64,000 nt of DNA from Brenneria roseae subsp. roseae (GCF_003115845.1 NZ_KZ819031.1:1-64000), one strand, 5' to 3'. Numbered from the stretch's first letter, positions 19,231-27,918 are shown. Notes: generated by a model from the sequence alone, not told the origin. Numbers and translations: made by a program.

Positions 19231-20202
19231 TTGAAAGCATCCCCACTGACGTCCGCCACCGTACCTGAAGTCGCTATCTCGAATTTATTGGTGGATTTGC
19301 AGGTTGCGCATCCCGATCTGAACGTGGAGGGTAATCTTTTAAGGGTTACGCTTCAGGAGGGCCTGGATATTCTGGTGTGGAAAGGGGAATTTCAGCAGCC
19401 GACCACGATGCACCTGCGCGACGACTGGGGAAGAGTCCAGTTCTCCTGCTCATTACAGGGTAAATCGCAATTCTCCCTGAAAGGGACCCAACGCGGACAT
19501 GAACATGTGTTGCAACAGGGAGCGGGCTGTATCAGCTATACCCCAGACTGTCAGGGCACCTCGTCGTATGCGGGGAAATTTGAAAGCGTCACCGTATCTC
19601 TTCGTCCGGACCTGCTGACCGATTGGGTGCCGGATCTTAATGGCAACCTGCAACAACAGTTGAATAGCGGCCAGTTGTGCACCCACTGTGACTGTAACGC
19701 TGAAATGCGGGCAACCGCGCAAATGTTGAGCCATACCCTTTCCACTATCGCGCTGCAAAATCAACATGATGGCTCACGTCATGCGCCGCTATGGCTGTTG
19801 GGACAAAGCATGATCATGGTCAGCCTCGCCATTGCCGGGTATGACGATTCGTTGATTCGACATGAAGCGATCGGCCTGGCCGATCGCCAGAAGCTGCTGC
19901 GAGCCAGGGATTTATTGCTGGCCGACCTTTCTCAGGCTCCCACCATCGCCATGCTGGCCAGAGAAACCGGGCTGAGCGCGCTGAAACTTAAGCGAGGATT
20001 CCGCCAGCTATTCAATAACAGCATCTACGGCCTGTTTCAGGCGGAGCGCATGCATGAAGCCCGGCGCCGTTTGTTCGTCGCCGGCACGCCCGTCATGGTT
20101 GTGGCGACCGATCTGGGTTATGCCAATGCCAGCCATTTCAGCGCAGCTTTCCAGAAACAGTTCGGCGTCAATCCATCGGAATTCAAGCGGCTTATCCTCT
20201 AA
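19231..20202 (+). CDS. ybtA: AraC-family regulator YbtA of metallophore uptake
   Basis: YbtA activates yersiniabactin receptor and transport genes when the ferric complex is present. The 323-residue protein has an N-terminal ligand-sensing half (EGNLLRVTLQEGLDILVWKG; ISYTPDCQGTSSYAG; DRQKLLRARDLLLADLSQAPTI as linker) and a C-terminal double helix-turn-helix (LARETGLSALKLKRGFRQLF; VATDLGYANASHFSAAFQKQFGVNPSEFKR). The whole length follows Yersinia YbtA (319). The start is a TTG at 19231 with CAGGAG eight bases upstream; no ATG fits. It is divergent from ybtP and precedes the other uptake genes. Confidence 0.9.
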   Translation: MKASPLTSATVPEVAISNLLVDLQVAHPDLNVEGNLLRVTLQEGLDILVWKGEFQQPTTMHLRDDWGRVQFSCSLQGKSQFSLKGTQRGHEHVLQQGAGCISYTPDCQGTSSYAGKFESVTVSLRPDLLTDWVPDLNGNLQQQLNSGQLCTHCDCNAEMRATAQMLSHTLSTIALQNQHDGSRHAPLWLLGQSMIMVSLAIAGYDDSLIRHEAIGLADRQKLLRARDLLLADLSQAPTIAMLARETGLSALKLKRGFRQLFNNSIYGLFQAERMHEARRRLFVAGTPVMVVATDLGYANASHFSAAFQKQFGVNPSEFKRLIL

Positions 20203-20295
20203 TTTTAATCTTCCGGCTTTCATATACCGCTGACAGCGCGCGTTCTGGCGTGTCGCATTCCGCGGTTCATCATGACAATAACGCCACAACCGAAC

Positions 20296-20328
20296 CGATT
20301 CGGGTGGAAATAGAATGGATGCGGGTAG
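20296..20328. promoter_or_regulatory. Proposed YbtA operator upstream of the 138-aa gene
   Basis: CGATTCGGGTGG (20296-20307) and GGATGCGGGTAG (20317-20328) form a direct repeat of period 21 bp. They are the complement of the repeat in the ybtP-ybtA spacer. A Fur-like box starts 10 bases downstream, so an activator site just upstream of a Fur-blocked promoter is a fitting arrangement. Confidence 0.6.
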
Positions 20329-20338
20329 CGCCACATTT

Positions 20339-20357
20339 GCAAATGATTATCATTTCT
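20339..20357. promoter_or_regulatory. Fur-like box upstream of the 138-aa gene and ybtX
   Basis: GCAAATGATTATCATTTCT matches the Fur consensus at 13 of 19 positions including the core ATGATTATCATT. It lies 26 bases before the ATG at 20383. Confidence 0.65.
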
Positions 20358-20382
20358 TTCATTGAGAACGGGAGGAACGGAT

Positions 20383-20799
20383 ATGGGCAATGTGCCGAGT
20401 ACGCCACACGAGTTTATTGATACACAACACTGGCCGTTAGTATTTTTGCACATGCCCGAACAGGTTCCTGACGAACAGGCCGACGACTACCTTACTCAGA
20501 TTGAAGCGCTCTATGCTCGTCATCAACCCTTCGTCCTGTGTATGACCGGAGCCGACCTGCCCCATCACTCTCCTGTTTTTATGGCCGACTACCTTCAATG
20601 GACCGCCGGTAACGTCAGCCAGCAACAGCAATATTGCGCAGCAGCCATCCGTATTGAAAGCGATGACGCCAAGCGGGAGCAATACCGGCAATGGGCCCGG
20701 AACTGGGCGAAAACGGGCAATGCGCCCTACCTTTACCTGGTCGTTGCCACCTTGTCCGAAGCGCGGGCGCTAGCGCCAGCCTTATTGGATCGCCAATAA
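20383..20799 (+). CDS. Protein of unknown function in the metallophore uptake operon
   Basis: The 138 residues are not a known Ybt protein. The fold looks alpha/beta and cytoplasmic, without signal or membrane segment: WPLVFLHMPEQVPDEQADDYLTQIE, then QPFVLCMTGADLPHH and YLYLVVATLSEARALAPALL. This pattern resembles small STAS-like proteins, but that is only an impression. GGAGG sits before the ATG at 20383. The stop is 2 bases before the ybtX start, so the two are co-transcribed behind one Fur-like box and one putative YbtA operator. It is therefore probably part of metal or metallophore uptake. I do not know of a counterpart in the Yersinia high-pathogenicity island. Confidence 0.8.
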   Translation: MGNVPSTPHEFIDTQHWPLVFLHMPEQVPDEQADDYLTQIEALYARHQPFVLCMTGADLPHHSPVFMADYLQWTAGNVSQQQQYCAAAIRIESDDAKREQYRQWARNWAKTGNAPYLYLVVATLSEARALAPALLDRQ

Positions 20800-20801
20800 C
20801 C

Positions 20802-22034
20802 ATGGCGCGCTACCTCCCATACTGGTGCTTTTATCTGCATCAGGGGATGATTACCGCCCTGATTTTACAAGGCGTCATGGGCTATTTTCGTCACGCCGGG
20901 CTGGATTTGTCTCAGCTGAGTTGGCTATCGCTCACGCTATTGCCCTGGGTTGCCAAATTTCTGTGGGCGCCCTGGAGCGAACGCCATGCGGTGGCGCTGC
21001 GCGGTAATCCTTATCTCGGTAGTCTGATACTGCTACAAGCGGCAATGGCAATCACGCTGGCGGTCATCGGTTTTCTGTCTCCGGCGCAATCCGTGGGGGT
21101 AATCCTGATCGCGCTGATGCTGCTGGCCTTTCTGTCAGCCAGTCACGATATCTACGCCGACGGCATCACTATCTGCACCACCTCGGCATACAGCCGACCG
21201 CCGGCTAACGCCGCTCAGGTCGGGGGCAGCTATCTCGGCATTCTATTTGGCTCCTATGCCTTTCTAACTATTGCCGAATCAGCCGGCTGGCGCAGCGGTT
21301 TCCTGGCGCTGGCTGCATTTTCTCTGCTGTTGCTCATTTTGCCCCTGCGCTATACCCGTAAGGCGACGCGGGTTCCCGGCCAGACGCGACCGACGCTGGA
21401 TCGGCGTAATATTATCGCCCTGTGGCCGATACTCGCTTTCACCGCCATTTTTTATCTCGCCATGCGGGGCATGATGGCGTTGCAGACGGTCATTCTTATC
21501 GACCAGCAGTTAAGCCTGAGTCGTCTTGGCATCATCATCACCGTCTACAGCACCGCCGTCAGCGGCATCGGTATTGTGCTCGCCAATCTGTTGGTGCGGC
21601 GACTGGGCGCCATACGCTGCCTGTTGCCGGTGATGATCCTTCACGCACTGCTGGCCACCATACTGACCCTGGGTTACCCGCACTATCGCCTGACCAGTTG
21701 GATTGTGCTGTTTGGCGTCGTCAATCTGGCTGCCGCGATAGGTTTTGTCACGCTCTACAATGTGCTGATGGGGTTGGTCAGGCCGCATCAGCCTGCGTCT
21801 GACTATGCGCTGTTTCAATCTACCGATGCGGCCGTTGCCATGATCGTTTCCCTCTCAGCGCTACAGTTGGCTCATCACACGGGTTACTTATTCACCCTGG
21901 CTGCTCTGGCGCTTTTCGCCGTCGTCAGCCTGTGGCCGGCCTGGCGGCTATGCCAACGGTTGTCTCATACCTTTTCACCCGAATGCCCCTCGGCGGCCGG
22001 CGCCGAGCCGCTAAAACCGGGTGCACGACATTGA
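20802..22034 (+). CDS. ybtX: MFS membrane protein YbtX
   Basis: YbtX is an inner-membrane MFS protein of the yersiniabactin locus; in Y. pestis it has been tied to zinc acquisition rather than iron. The 410-residue product has about twelve hydrophobic segments and AmpG-like features (PWVAKFLWAPWSERHAV; ASHDIYADGITI). I start at the ATG 20802; the longer frame overlaps the preceding gene. Its presence without the synthesis genes suggests that it takes part in uptake or release of an imported complex. Confidence in the MFS class is high, in the exact function moderate. Confidence 0.87.
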   Translation: MARYLPYWCFYLHQGMITALILQGVMGYFRHAGLDLSQLSWLSLTLLPWVAKFLWAPWSERHAVALRGNPYLGSLILLQAAMAITLAVIGFLSPAQSVGVILIALMLLAFLSASHDIYADGITICTTSAYSRPPANAAQVGGSYLGILFGSYAFLTIAESAGWRSGFLALAAFSLLLLILPLRYTRKATRVPGQTRPTLDRRNIIALWPILAFTAIFYLAMRGMMALQTVILIDQQLSLSRLGIIITVYSTAVSGIGIVLANLLVRRLGAIRCLLPVMILHALLATILTLGYPHYRLTSWIVLFGVVNLAAAIGFVTLYNVLMGLVRPHQPASDYALFQSTDAAVAMIVSLSALQLAHHTGYLFTLAALALFAVVSLWPAWRLCQRLSHTFSPECPSAAGAEPLKPGARH

Positions 22035-22072
22035 TAAGGCGATCGCCCGTTGTCAGCCGGGGTAAGCCAAAC

Positions 22073-22105
22073 GCTTTGGGGTTGAAATAAACCCGATGCG
22101 GGTAG
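22073..22105. promoter_or_regulatory. Proposed YbtA operator upstream of fyuA
   Basis: CGATGCGGGTAG at 22094-22105 matches the repeat seen upstream of the 138-aa gene. A weaker partner (GCTTTGGGGTTG, 22073-22084) lies exactly 21 bp upstream. The Fur-like box begins 10 bases after the repeat, the same spacing as at the upstream gene. Confidence 0.55.
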
Positions 22106-22115
22106 TTCATTTTAT

Positions 22116-22134
22116 GCAAATAATTATCATTTGC
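22116..22134. promoter_or_regulatory. Fur-like box upstream of fyuA
   Basis: GCAAATAATTATCATTTGC is an almost perfect palindrome that matches the Fur consensus at 13 of 19 positions. It lies about 76 bases before the fyuA ATG. Confidence 0.65.
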
Positions 22135-22210
22135 CTTTGAAGCATCACATTTGCTACCGCCAGACCGGCGTTCTCTGGCCTCTTTTTTTCGTCATTTCAG
22201 GGATTCCACA

Positions 22211-24220
22211 ATGAAAATAATGCGTCTGTATCCATTGGCCTTCACCGGCCTGCTGCTGTCCTCCTGCGCCTATGCCGTAGCGGAAGACACCCTGACGGTC
22301 TCCGCCAGCAAACAATCGCCCTACTCCGCATCATCGAATAACGTCTCCTCTACCATCGTAACCGCGCCAGAGCTGAAAGATGCCGGCGTCACCAGCACCG
22401 ATCGGCTGACACGGGTGTTACCCGGCTTGAACCTGGAGAACAACGGCAGCCTGTTGTTCCCGTCAATCTCACTGCGCGGCGTCTCTTCGGCGCAGGACTT
22501 CTACAGTCCGGCGGTAACCCTCTATGTTGATGGCGTACCGCAGCTGTCAACCTATACGGTACAGGCACTGACAGACATTGAGAGCATCGAAATGCTGCGA
22601 GGACCGCAGGGCACGTTGTACGGTAAGAGCGCTCAGGGAGGGATTATCAACATTGTGACTCAACAACCCGATAGCACGCCGCGGGGATATATCGAAGGGG
22701 GCGTTGCCAGCCGGGATGGCTATCATGGCAAAATCAACGTCAGCGGGCCGATACAGGATGGTCTGTTGTATGGCAGCGTCACGCTGCTGCGTCAGGTGGA
22801 TTCCGGCGCCATGACTAACCCATCAACGGGCAACAACAACCTCGGCGGCACCAAGGCAAACGTGGGAAATGTGCGACTGAGACTGGCGCCGGACGGGCAA
22901 CCATGGGAAACCAGCCTCGCTATTACGGAAGACTGCACGCGCGCCACGCAGGACACCTATCTGCCTTTCGGCGATGTGAAAAACCGTACGCTGGATATCG
23001 CGCCAGGCGCTCCCGATCCTTATCTGCGTCGTTGTACACACAGCCAGACGCTGACAGGCAAATACACCACCGCCAACTGGATATTCAGTTTGGTTAGCGC
23101 ATGGCAGCAGCAAAATTATGAGCGTACATTTCCGAATAGCACGTTAATCGCCGATATGCCGGAACGCTGGAATCAAGACGTACAGGAACTGCGCGCCGCC
23201 ACGCATGGGGGTGGACGTACGGTGGATATGGTCGTTGGTCTGTACCGCCAGCAAACGCGTGAAAAACTCGACCTGACTTACAACATGTCAGGTATGCCCT
23301 ATATGCAGACCAACGCGAATACCGCTGCGGAAACGCTGGCCGCATACAGTGATTTAACCTGGCATCTGACCGACCGTATCGACCTCGGCGGCGGGCTGCG
23401 CGTGTCACATGATAAAGCCGATACCCGTTATCACGGTCAGATGGCGGGCGCGGGTTTTGGCGACCAAAACAGTACCAATGACGATCAGGTATTAGGGCAA
23501 CTCTCCGCCAGCTATCTGCTGGATAGCAACTGGCGTATTTATACCCGCGTCGCGCAGGGATACAAACCGACAGGCTTCAACCTATCGCCAACCGCAGGCA
23601 TGCCGGCGCGCCCTTATACCGCGGAAAAATCCATGAACTATGAAATTGGGTCGCGCTATCAGACTGGCGATCTGCAACTTCAGGGGGCGGTATTCCATAC
23701 CCATACCCGCGATATGCAGTTGTATTCAGGGCCGGTCGGGATGCAGACCTTGAGTAATGCAGGCAGTGCCGATGCAACGGGTATGGAACTGATCGCGAAG
23801 TGGCAGTTTGTTCCCGGTTGGTCATGGGATATTAACGGCAACTACGTTCGTTCCGAATTCACCAGCGACAGCGAGCGCTATCAGGATAAACGCGTTCCCT
23901 TTGTTCCGCGCTACGGCGCCGGCACCAGCCTTAACGGCATGATTAATACACAATATGGCGCCGTCATGCCGCGTATTGCGTTAAATCTTGTGGGCCCCCA
24001 TTACTTTGACGGCGACAACGATTTACGTCAGGGCGCGTATGCCACCACCGATCTGCGTTTGGGATGGCAAGCCACCGATCGGGTCAATATTGCGGGTTAC
24101 GTCAATAACGTCTTTGATCGACGCTATCGTACCTTTGGTTTTCTGAGCGGAACCTCAGCCTATGCACAAATCAACGAAGGGAGAACCGTCGGGATTGATG
24201 TGCGGGTCGATTTGTTCTGA
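22211..24220 (+). CDS. fyuA: TonB-dependent yersiniabactin receptor FyuA/Psn
   Basis: FyuA is the outer-membrane receptor for ferric yersiniabactin and for pesticin. The 669-residue product (Yersinia FyuA 673) has a signal peptide ending near AVAEDTL, a TonB box at about residues 22-28 (DTLTVSA), the plug domain (RVLPGLNLENNG; TLYVDGVPQLSTYTVQALTD; MLRGPQGTLYGKSAQGGIINIV) and a beta-barrel ending in aromatic RVDLF. Long stretches, such as the ones around RATQDTYLPFG, CTHSQTLTGKYTT and ETLAAYSDLTWHLTDR, follow Yersinia FyuA very closely. The ATG at 22211 gives the normal start; the upstream extension is spurious. It has its own Fur-like box and operator. Confidence 0.95.
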   Translation: MKIMRLYPLAFTGLLLSSCAYAVAEDTLTVSASKQSPYSASSNNVSSTIVTAPELKDAGVTSTDRLTRVLPGLNLENNGSLLFPSISLRGVSSAQDFYSPAVTLYVDGVPQLSTYTVQALTDIESIEMLRGPQGTLYGKSAQGGIINIVTQQPDSTPRGYIEGGVASRDGYHGKINVSGPIQDGLLYGSVTLLRQVDSGAMTNPSTGNNNLGGTKANVGNVRLRLAPDGQPWETSLAITEDCTRATQDTYLPFGDVKNRTLDIAPGAPDPYLRRCTHSQTLTGKYTTANWIFSLVSAWQQQNYERTFPNSTLIADMPERWNQDVQELRAATHGGGRTVDMVVGLYRQQTREKLDLTYNMSGMPYMQTNANTAAETLAAYSDLTWHLTDRIDLGGGLRVSHDKADTRYHGQMAGAGFGDQNSTNDDQVLGQLSASYLLDSNWRIYTRVAQGYKPTGFNLSPTAGMPARPYTAEKSMNYEIGSRYQTGDLQLQGAVFHTHTRDMQLYSGPVGMQTLSNAGSADATGMELIAKWQFVPGWSWDINGNYVRSEFTSDSERYQDKRVPFVPRYGAGTSLNGMINTQYGAVMPRIALNLVGPHYFDGDNDLRQGAYATTDLRLGWQATDRVNIAGYVNNVFDRRYRTFGFLSGTSAYAQINEGRTVGIDVRVDLF

Positions 24221-24264
24221 GGCTGATTATCCCTGTTCGAACCGCGTCGCCCGGTAAACTTCAT

Positions 24265-24296
24265 CGGGGTGATGTCACCACTGACATCACCCCGAC
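24265..24296. terminator. Strong hairpin between fyuA and the ProC-like gene
   Basis: A perfect 14-bp stem, TCGGGGTGATGTCA against TGACATCACCCCGA with a four-base loop, lies between these convergent genes. No T-run on either side, but the stability and place suit a shared terminator. Confidence 0.65.
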
Positions 24297-24346
24297 AGAC
24301 GGTAAAGGCCTGGTTTCAGATACCAGAACAAAACGCCAGACCGCAG

Positions 24347-25150
24347 TCAGCGAACCTGCGCCAGTTCCGTCGTTCTTCTTACCGCCGCCAACACGCTACG
24401 TTGCAACCCTGCGGCAAAATCGCTGTTGTTCAACTCGTAGAGCCCATGCATTCCCACCCCTGCCGGCGAATTATTGATATCCAGCAGTTGGCGCGGGTGT
24501 TTCTTACTGAGTTTCAGCATCTCAACCGCCCCGACCAGATTCTCCAGCACCACCTGCGTGGCTTGCGCACGCGGCAATCCCGCCAGCACACCGGCATCCG
24601 TCAAGGACTCAATAAAATAGTAAATGTAGTTTGGCCCAGCCACGCCAAAGCCGGTAAAGACATCGATCAGGCGCTCTTCCAGATACAGAAACTTACCGAA
24701 GCCGGACAGAAATGTTTCAATATTCTCCGCACGGGCATGGTCGTTAAGCGTCACGCCGCTGTAGCCGTAGCCGGTGTCGGTCAGGGTATTCGGTATCACC
24801 CGTACAATAGCCCGTTCCGAACCCAGTAACGACGCCAGCTGTTCCAGCGTGACTCCGGCCACAATCGACACCACCGTGCTGTGGGGCGCCGCCGCCTGCC
24901 GAATGCGTTTCGTCACGGCGGCAAGATCGTCCTGAGGGCGAACGCCAATCACCACCAGATCGGCCAGTCTTAACGCATCCGTTGCGTTATGCTGGTCAGG
25001 CAGGTGATAGATTTGGCTGACGGCGTCAATACGGCCAGCGTCAATGTCTTCAATACTAATCTGTTCGGCGGTAAGTGTTTTTCGCGCCAAGGACGCACGA
25101 ATAATGGCTTCCGCCATTTGCCCGGCCCCAATAAAGTGAACCTTTGCCAT
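24347..25150 (-). CDS. Pyrroline-5-carboxylate reductase family protein (ProC-like)
   Basis: ProC-family enzymes reduce cyclic imines with NAD(P)H. The 267-residue product has the Rossmann start VHFIGAGQMAEAIIRASL, the second nucleotide loop VVIGVRPQD, RVIPNTLTDTGYGYSGV and the C-terminal helical domain with DAGVLAGLPRAQA. The usual substrate-loop sequence SPGGTT is here SPAGVGMHGL, and the MPN-type motif is IPN, so the substrate may not be pyrroline-5-carboxylate. It follows the VOC gene by 95 bases on the same strand and is divergent from a Dpp-type importer. An imine reductase for an imported amino-acid derivative or opine-like compound is a reasonable guess, no more. Confidence 0.8.
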   Translation of the reverse strand: MAKVHFIGAGQMAEAIIRASLARKTLTAEQISIEDIDAGRIDAVSQIYHLPDQHNATDALRLADLVVIGVRPQDDLAAVTKRIRQAAAPHSTVVSIVAGVTLEQLASLLGSERAIVRVIPNTLTDTGYGYSGVTLNDHARAENIETFLSGFGKFLYLEERLIDVFTGFGVAGPNYIYYFIESLTDAGVLAGLPRAQATQVVLENLVGAVEMLKLSKKHPRQLLDINNSPAGVGMHGLYELNNSDFAAGLQRSVLAAVRRTTELAQVR

Positions 25151-25245
25151 GTGAACCTCCCGGTTATATCCCCTGTCAGGATGACCGTTATTAATAGGAT
25201 GGATTCTATATCTGATTTAATGATTCTATTAACGTCAAAGAAAAA

Positions 25246-26007
25246 TTAAACAAACTGATACTCGCCGTCGCCGACAAATAGGCTGAGCGCCTTTAATTCA
25301 GGATTGTCAGCCTGCAACTGAATCGACGCCAGACGATTTGATTCGCCAGACTGGAAAATAAACTGCTGATCGCCAATCAGTAAATGGGCAGGGTTCTGTT
25401 CACTGCGTGGTAAATTAAACAGCTGTTGCCAATGTGCGGCAACCTGCTGCGGTTGTTTGACCTTGAACAGCGCGGATTGAATCGTCACCCGCCCCGCCGG
25501 ATGAGGCCGATCAAGACCGCGCTGCCGGAGCAACTGCAAACGCCCGGCGTCCGTTTCGCCCCACTGGATAATAAAAGGATAGGCGAGGCCCTGATAATCG
25601 CCGGCAATGGTGAACATGCGCCATTCAATAAGATTGCCTTGCGCATCATGACGTTTGCCCGCAACGATCGGGGAAAGCGTCAGGTTGTACTGCCGGAGCG
25701 CGGCATAGCTGGCATCAATATCGTCACTGCGCAGGGCAATGCGATACAGGATCTGCTGTTCCGGTAAAAAGGTTTGCGCATCACGTGACAATAAGAACCG
25801 ATCCCGAGCGGCCGCCAGTTCATCGGCATCGCGGATCCCCAGAAACTCAATATAGGTCAGGCCAAAATAACTTAGCGCATTATGGGTTCCCCACCCCGGA
25901 TGGGAGCCGCCGGGAAACGCCACCAGTTGGCGATCGGTAAATGCCGCGACGGCATCGTCCAGATTATTCACATAATGAACGACGTGATCCCATAATAATT
26001 TTGCCAT
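25246..26007 (-). CDS. VOC-superfamily protein (glyoxalase-like)
   Basis: The 253 residues fall into two vicinal-oxygen-chelate halves: LWDHVVHYVNNLDDAVAAFTDR...GGSHPGWGTHNALSYFGLTYIEFLGI in the first, and a weaker repeat from VTIQSALFKVKQPQQVAAHWQQLFNLP. Histidines in DHVVHY and a glutamate in YIEFLGI are in the usual metal-ligand places. The ATG at 26007 has a purine-rich GGGGGAAG immediately upstream; a GTG at 26022 is an alternative. It leads the minus-strand pair with the ProC-like gene and is divergent from the peptide-type importer, separated by 274 bases. Function beyond the fold is unknown. Confidence 0.75.
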   Translation of the reverse strand: MAKLLWDHVVHYVNNLDDAVAAFTDRQLVAFPGGSHPGWGTHNALSYFGLTYIEFLGIRDADELAAARDRFLLSRDAQTFLPEQQILYRIALRSDDIDASYAALRQYNLTLSPIVAGKRHDAQGNLIEWRMFTIAGDYQGLAYPFIIQWGETDAGRLQLLRQRGLDRPHPAGRVTIQSALFKVKQPQQVAAHWQQLFNLPRSEQNPAHLLIGDQQFIFQSGESNRLASIQLQADNPELKALSLFVGDGEYQFV

Positions 26008-26281
26008 ACTTCCCCCTGACACCTGTGTAATAAAGTCTATCCGGCTAACTATTTTAGAGTGTGTTTAATGAAACAAACGCGATGATCGTATTAGAAATTT
26101 TAATTTTTCATTTGGTTAGTGATTTTTTCGCATTAACTTTACCAAAAAATAGATATATGATTTTTTCACTTTATATATACCAATAACGCAATGCGATAGA
26201 ATAAATCGTCATTTCACTAATAATTAGTCCCGCCCTTATTCTTTTTCCCTTATTGGCCTATTTCTTCTTACAGGGATTTTT

Positions 26282-27913
26282 ATGAATATTTCACGCAGGC
26301 GGTTGTTGATTTCCTCCGCGGCCATCACGGCCACCTTACCATTCACCCCTTTTCTGTCGGCGGCGCAGAACAGTCTGGCTTCCGGCGTCCTCCCCGGCAC
26401 GCCGGTCAAAGGCGGCACGCTTGGCGTACACATTGCCGCGGAACAGCGCATCCTTAATCCGGCGCTGCGCGCCTCCACCGGTGTTTACATCGTAACCAGT
26501 AAAATCATCGAATCACTGGTGGATCTGGACGCGCAAGGAAACATTATTCCGCAGCTGGCAACCGAATGGCACACCACGCCAGATGGCAAAACCATCACCT
26601 TTAAACTGCGCGAACAGGTCAAATGGCATGACGGTAAGCCGTTTACCGCCAGCGACGTGCAATACAATGCGCTGGAGCTATGGAAAAAACAGCTCAATTA
26701 TGGCACAGCGCTTCAGCAATATCTGGAGGCGGTTGATACCCCCGACGATCGTACCGTCGTGTTCCACTACTCCCGTCCAATGCCGATTGAGCTCTTGCTG
26801 CGGGCGCTGGCGGATCTCGGCTATGTCGTTCCGCGCCATCTGTATGAAAACAGCAACGTGCTGGAAAACCCGGCCAACACGGCGCCGATTGGCACCGGGC
26901 CATTTAAGTTTGTTCAGTATGAACGCGGGCAATACATTATCGCCACCCGGAATCCGGATTACTGGCGTCAGGATCAACCCTACATCGAACGGATTGTCTG
27001 GCGCATCATTACGGATAAATCCGCCGCGACCGCCGCGCTGGAAACCGGGCAGATTCAGCTCAGCGCCTATTCTCAGCTTTCCCTTGCGGATTTGGATCGA
27101 CTGCAAAAACATCCTGACTTTGAGGTGACGCCGAAAGGCTCTGAGGCAAACGTGTTTAATAACACGCTGGAATTCAATTTCCGCCGCAAAGAAATCGCCG
27201 ATGTCCGCGTCAGACGCGCCATCGCTCACGCCATCGACGTGCCGTTCTTTATCGAAAACTTCCTGTACGGTCAGGGCAAACCGGCGACCGGCATCATTCC
27301 GTCCACCTCCACTCAGTTTTATCCGGCCAACAGCAACCCCCCTTATCCGTTCGATCGCAAAAAAGCGGAAGCGCTGCTGGATGAAGCCGGCTATCCCCGT
27401 GCAGCCAACGGCGAACGCTTTAAACTGAAGCTGGTGCCTATCACCAACGGCGAGGATGTGACCTTGTTCGCGACCTATATTCAGCAGGCCTTGTCGGAAA
27501 TCGGCATCCCGGTGGATATCACCAACTTTGACTATGCCGGTTCGCTGTCCGCTGTTTATAAAGATCATAATTTCGACCTCGCCACCGGTTGGCACCAGTA
27601 CCGGGGCGACCCGGCGGTATCGACCACCGTCTGGCTGCGTTCAGGCAGCCCGGCAGGCTCACCGTGGACCAACCAGTACGGCTGGCAATCCGACGTGGTG
27701 GATAAACTGATCGACGATGCCGCTTCGGAAATCGACCCGGCCAAACGGCGCGCGCTGTATGCGCAGCTGGTGGAGGAAGCGAACGAACAGTTCCCGGTCT
27801 GGTTTGTCACCGAACGCCAGTTCTACAGCGTCGTGAACAAAAAACTGAAAAATGCGCTCAATACGGCGCGTTGGCCATCCAGTAGCTGGCACGACGCCTG
27901 GCTGGAGGCCTGA
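26282..27913 (+). CDS. Peptide/opine-type ABC substrate-binding protein with Tat signal
   Basis: This is a family 5 (DppA/OppA/NikA type) periplasmic binding protein of 543 residues. The N-terminus NISRRRLLISSAAITATLPF is a twin-arginine signal, unusual among such proteins and suggesting export in a folded or cofactor-bound state. Family motifs are LATEWHTTPDGKTITFKLREQVKWHDGKPFTASDV and GTGPFKFVQYERGQYIIATRNPDYW. It starts a tightly packed plus-strand operon with two permeases and a fused double ATPase. The substrate is unknown; the ProC-like and VOC genes next door and the sulfur-type importer downstream suggest an amino-acid conjugate or organosulfur compound. Confidence 0.9.
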   Translation: MNISRRRLLISSAAITATLPFTPFLSAAQNSLASGVLPGTPVKGGTLGVHIAAEQRILNPALRASTGVYIVTSKIIESLVDLDAQGNIIPQLATEWHTTPDGKTITFKLREQVKWHDGKPFTASDVQYNALELWKKQLNYGTALQQYLEAVDTPDDRTVVFHYSRPMPIELLLRALADLGYVVPRHLYENSNVLENPANTAPIGTGPFKFVQYERGQYIIATRNPDYWRQDQPYIERIVWRIITDKSAATAALETGQIQLSAYSQLSLADLDRLQKHPDFEVTPKGSEANVFNNTLEFNFRRKEIADVRVRRAIAHAIDVPFFIENFLYGQGKPATGIIPSTSTQFYPANSNPPYPFDRKKAEALLDEAGYPRAANGERFKLKLVPITNGEDVTLFATYIQQALSEIGIPVDITNFDYAGSLSAVYKDHNFDLATGWHQYRGDPAVSTTVWLRSGSPAGSPWTNQYGWQSDVVDKLIDDAASEIDPAKRRALYAQLVEEANEQFPVWFVTERQFYSVVNKKLKNALNTARWPSSSWHDAWLEA

Positions 27914-27918
27914 GCGCA

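Noticed and set aside
26678-27595. 305-codon minus-strand frame inside the binding-protein gene
   Set aside because: Antisense shadow of a GC-rich gene; the sense frame is a clear family 5 binding protein.
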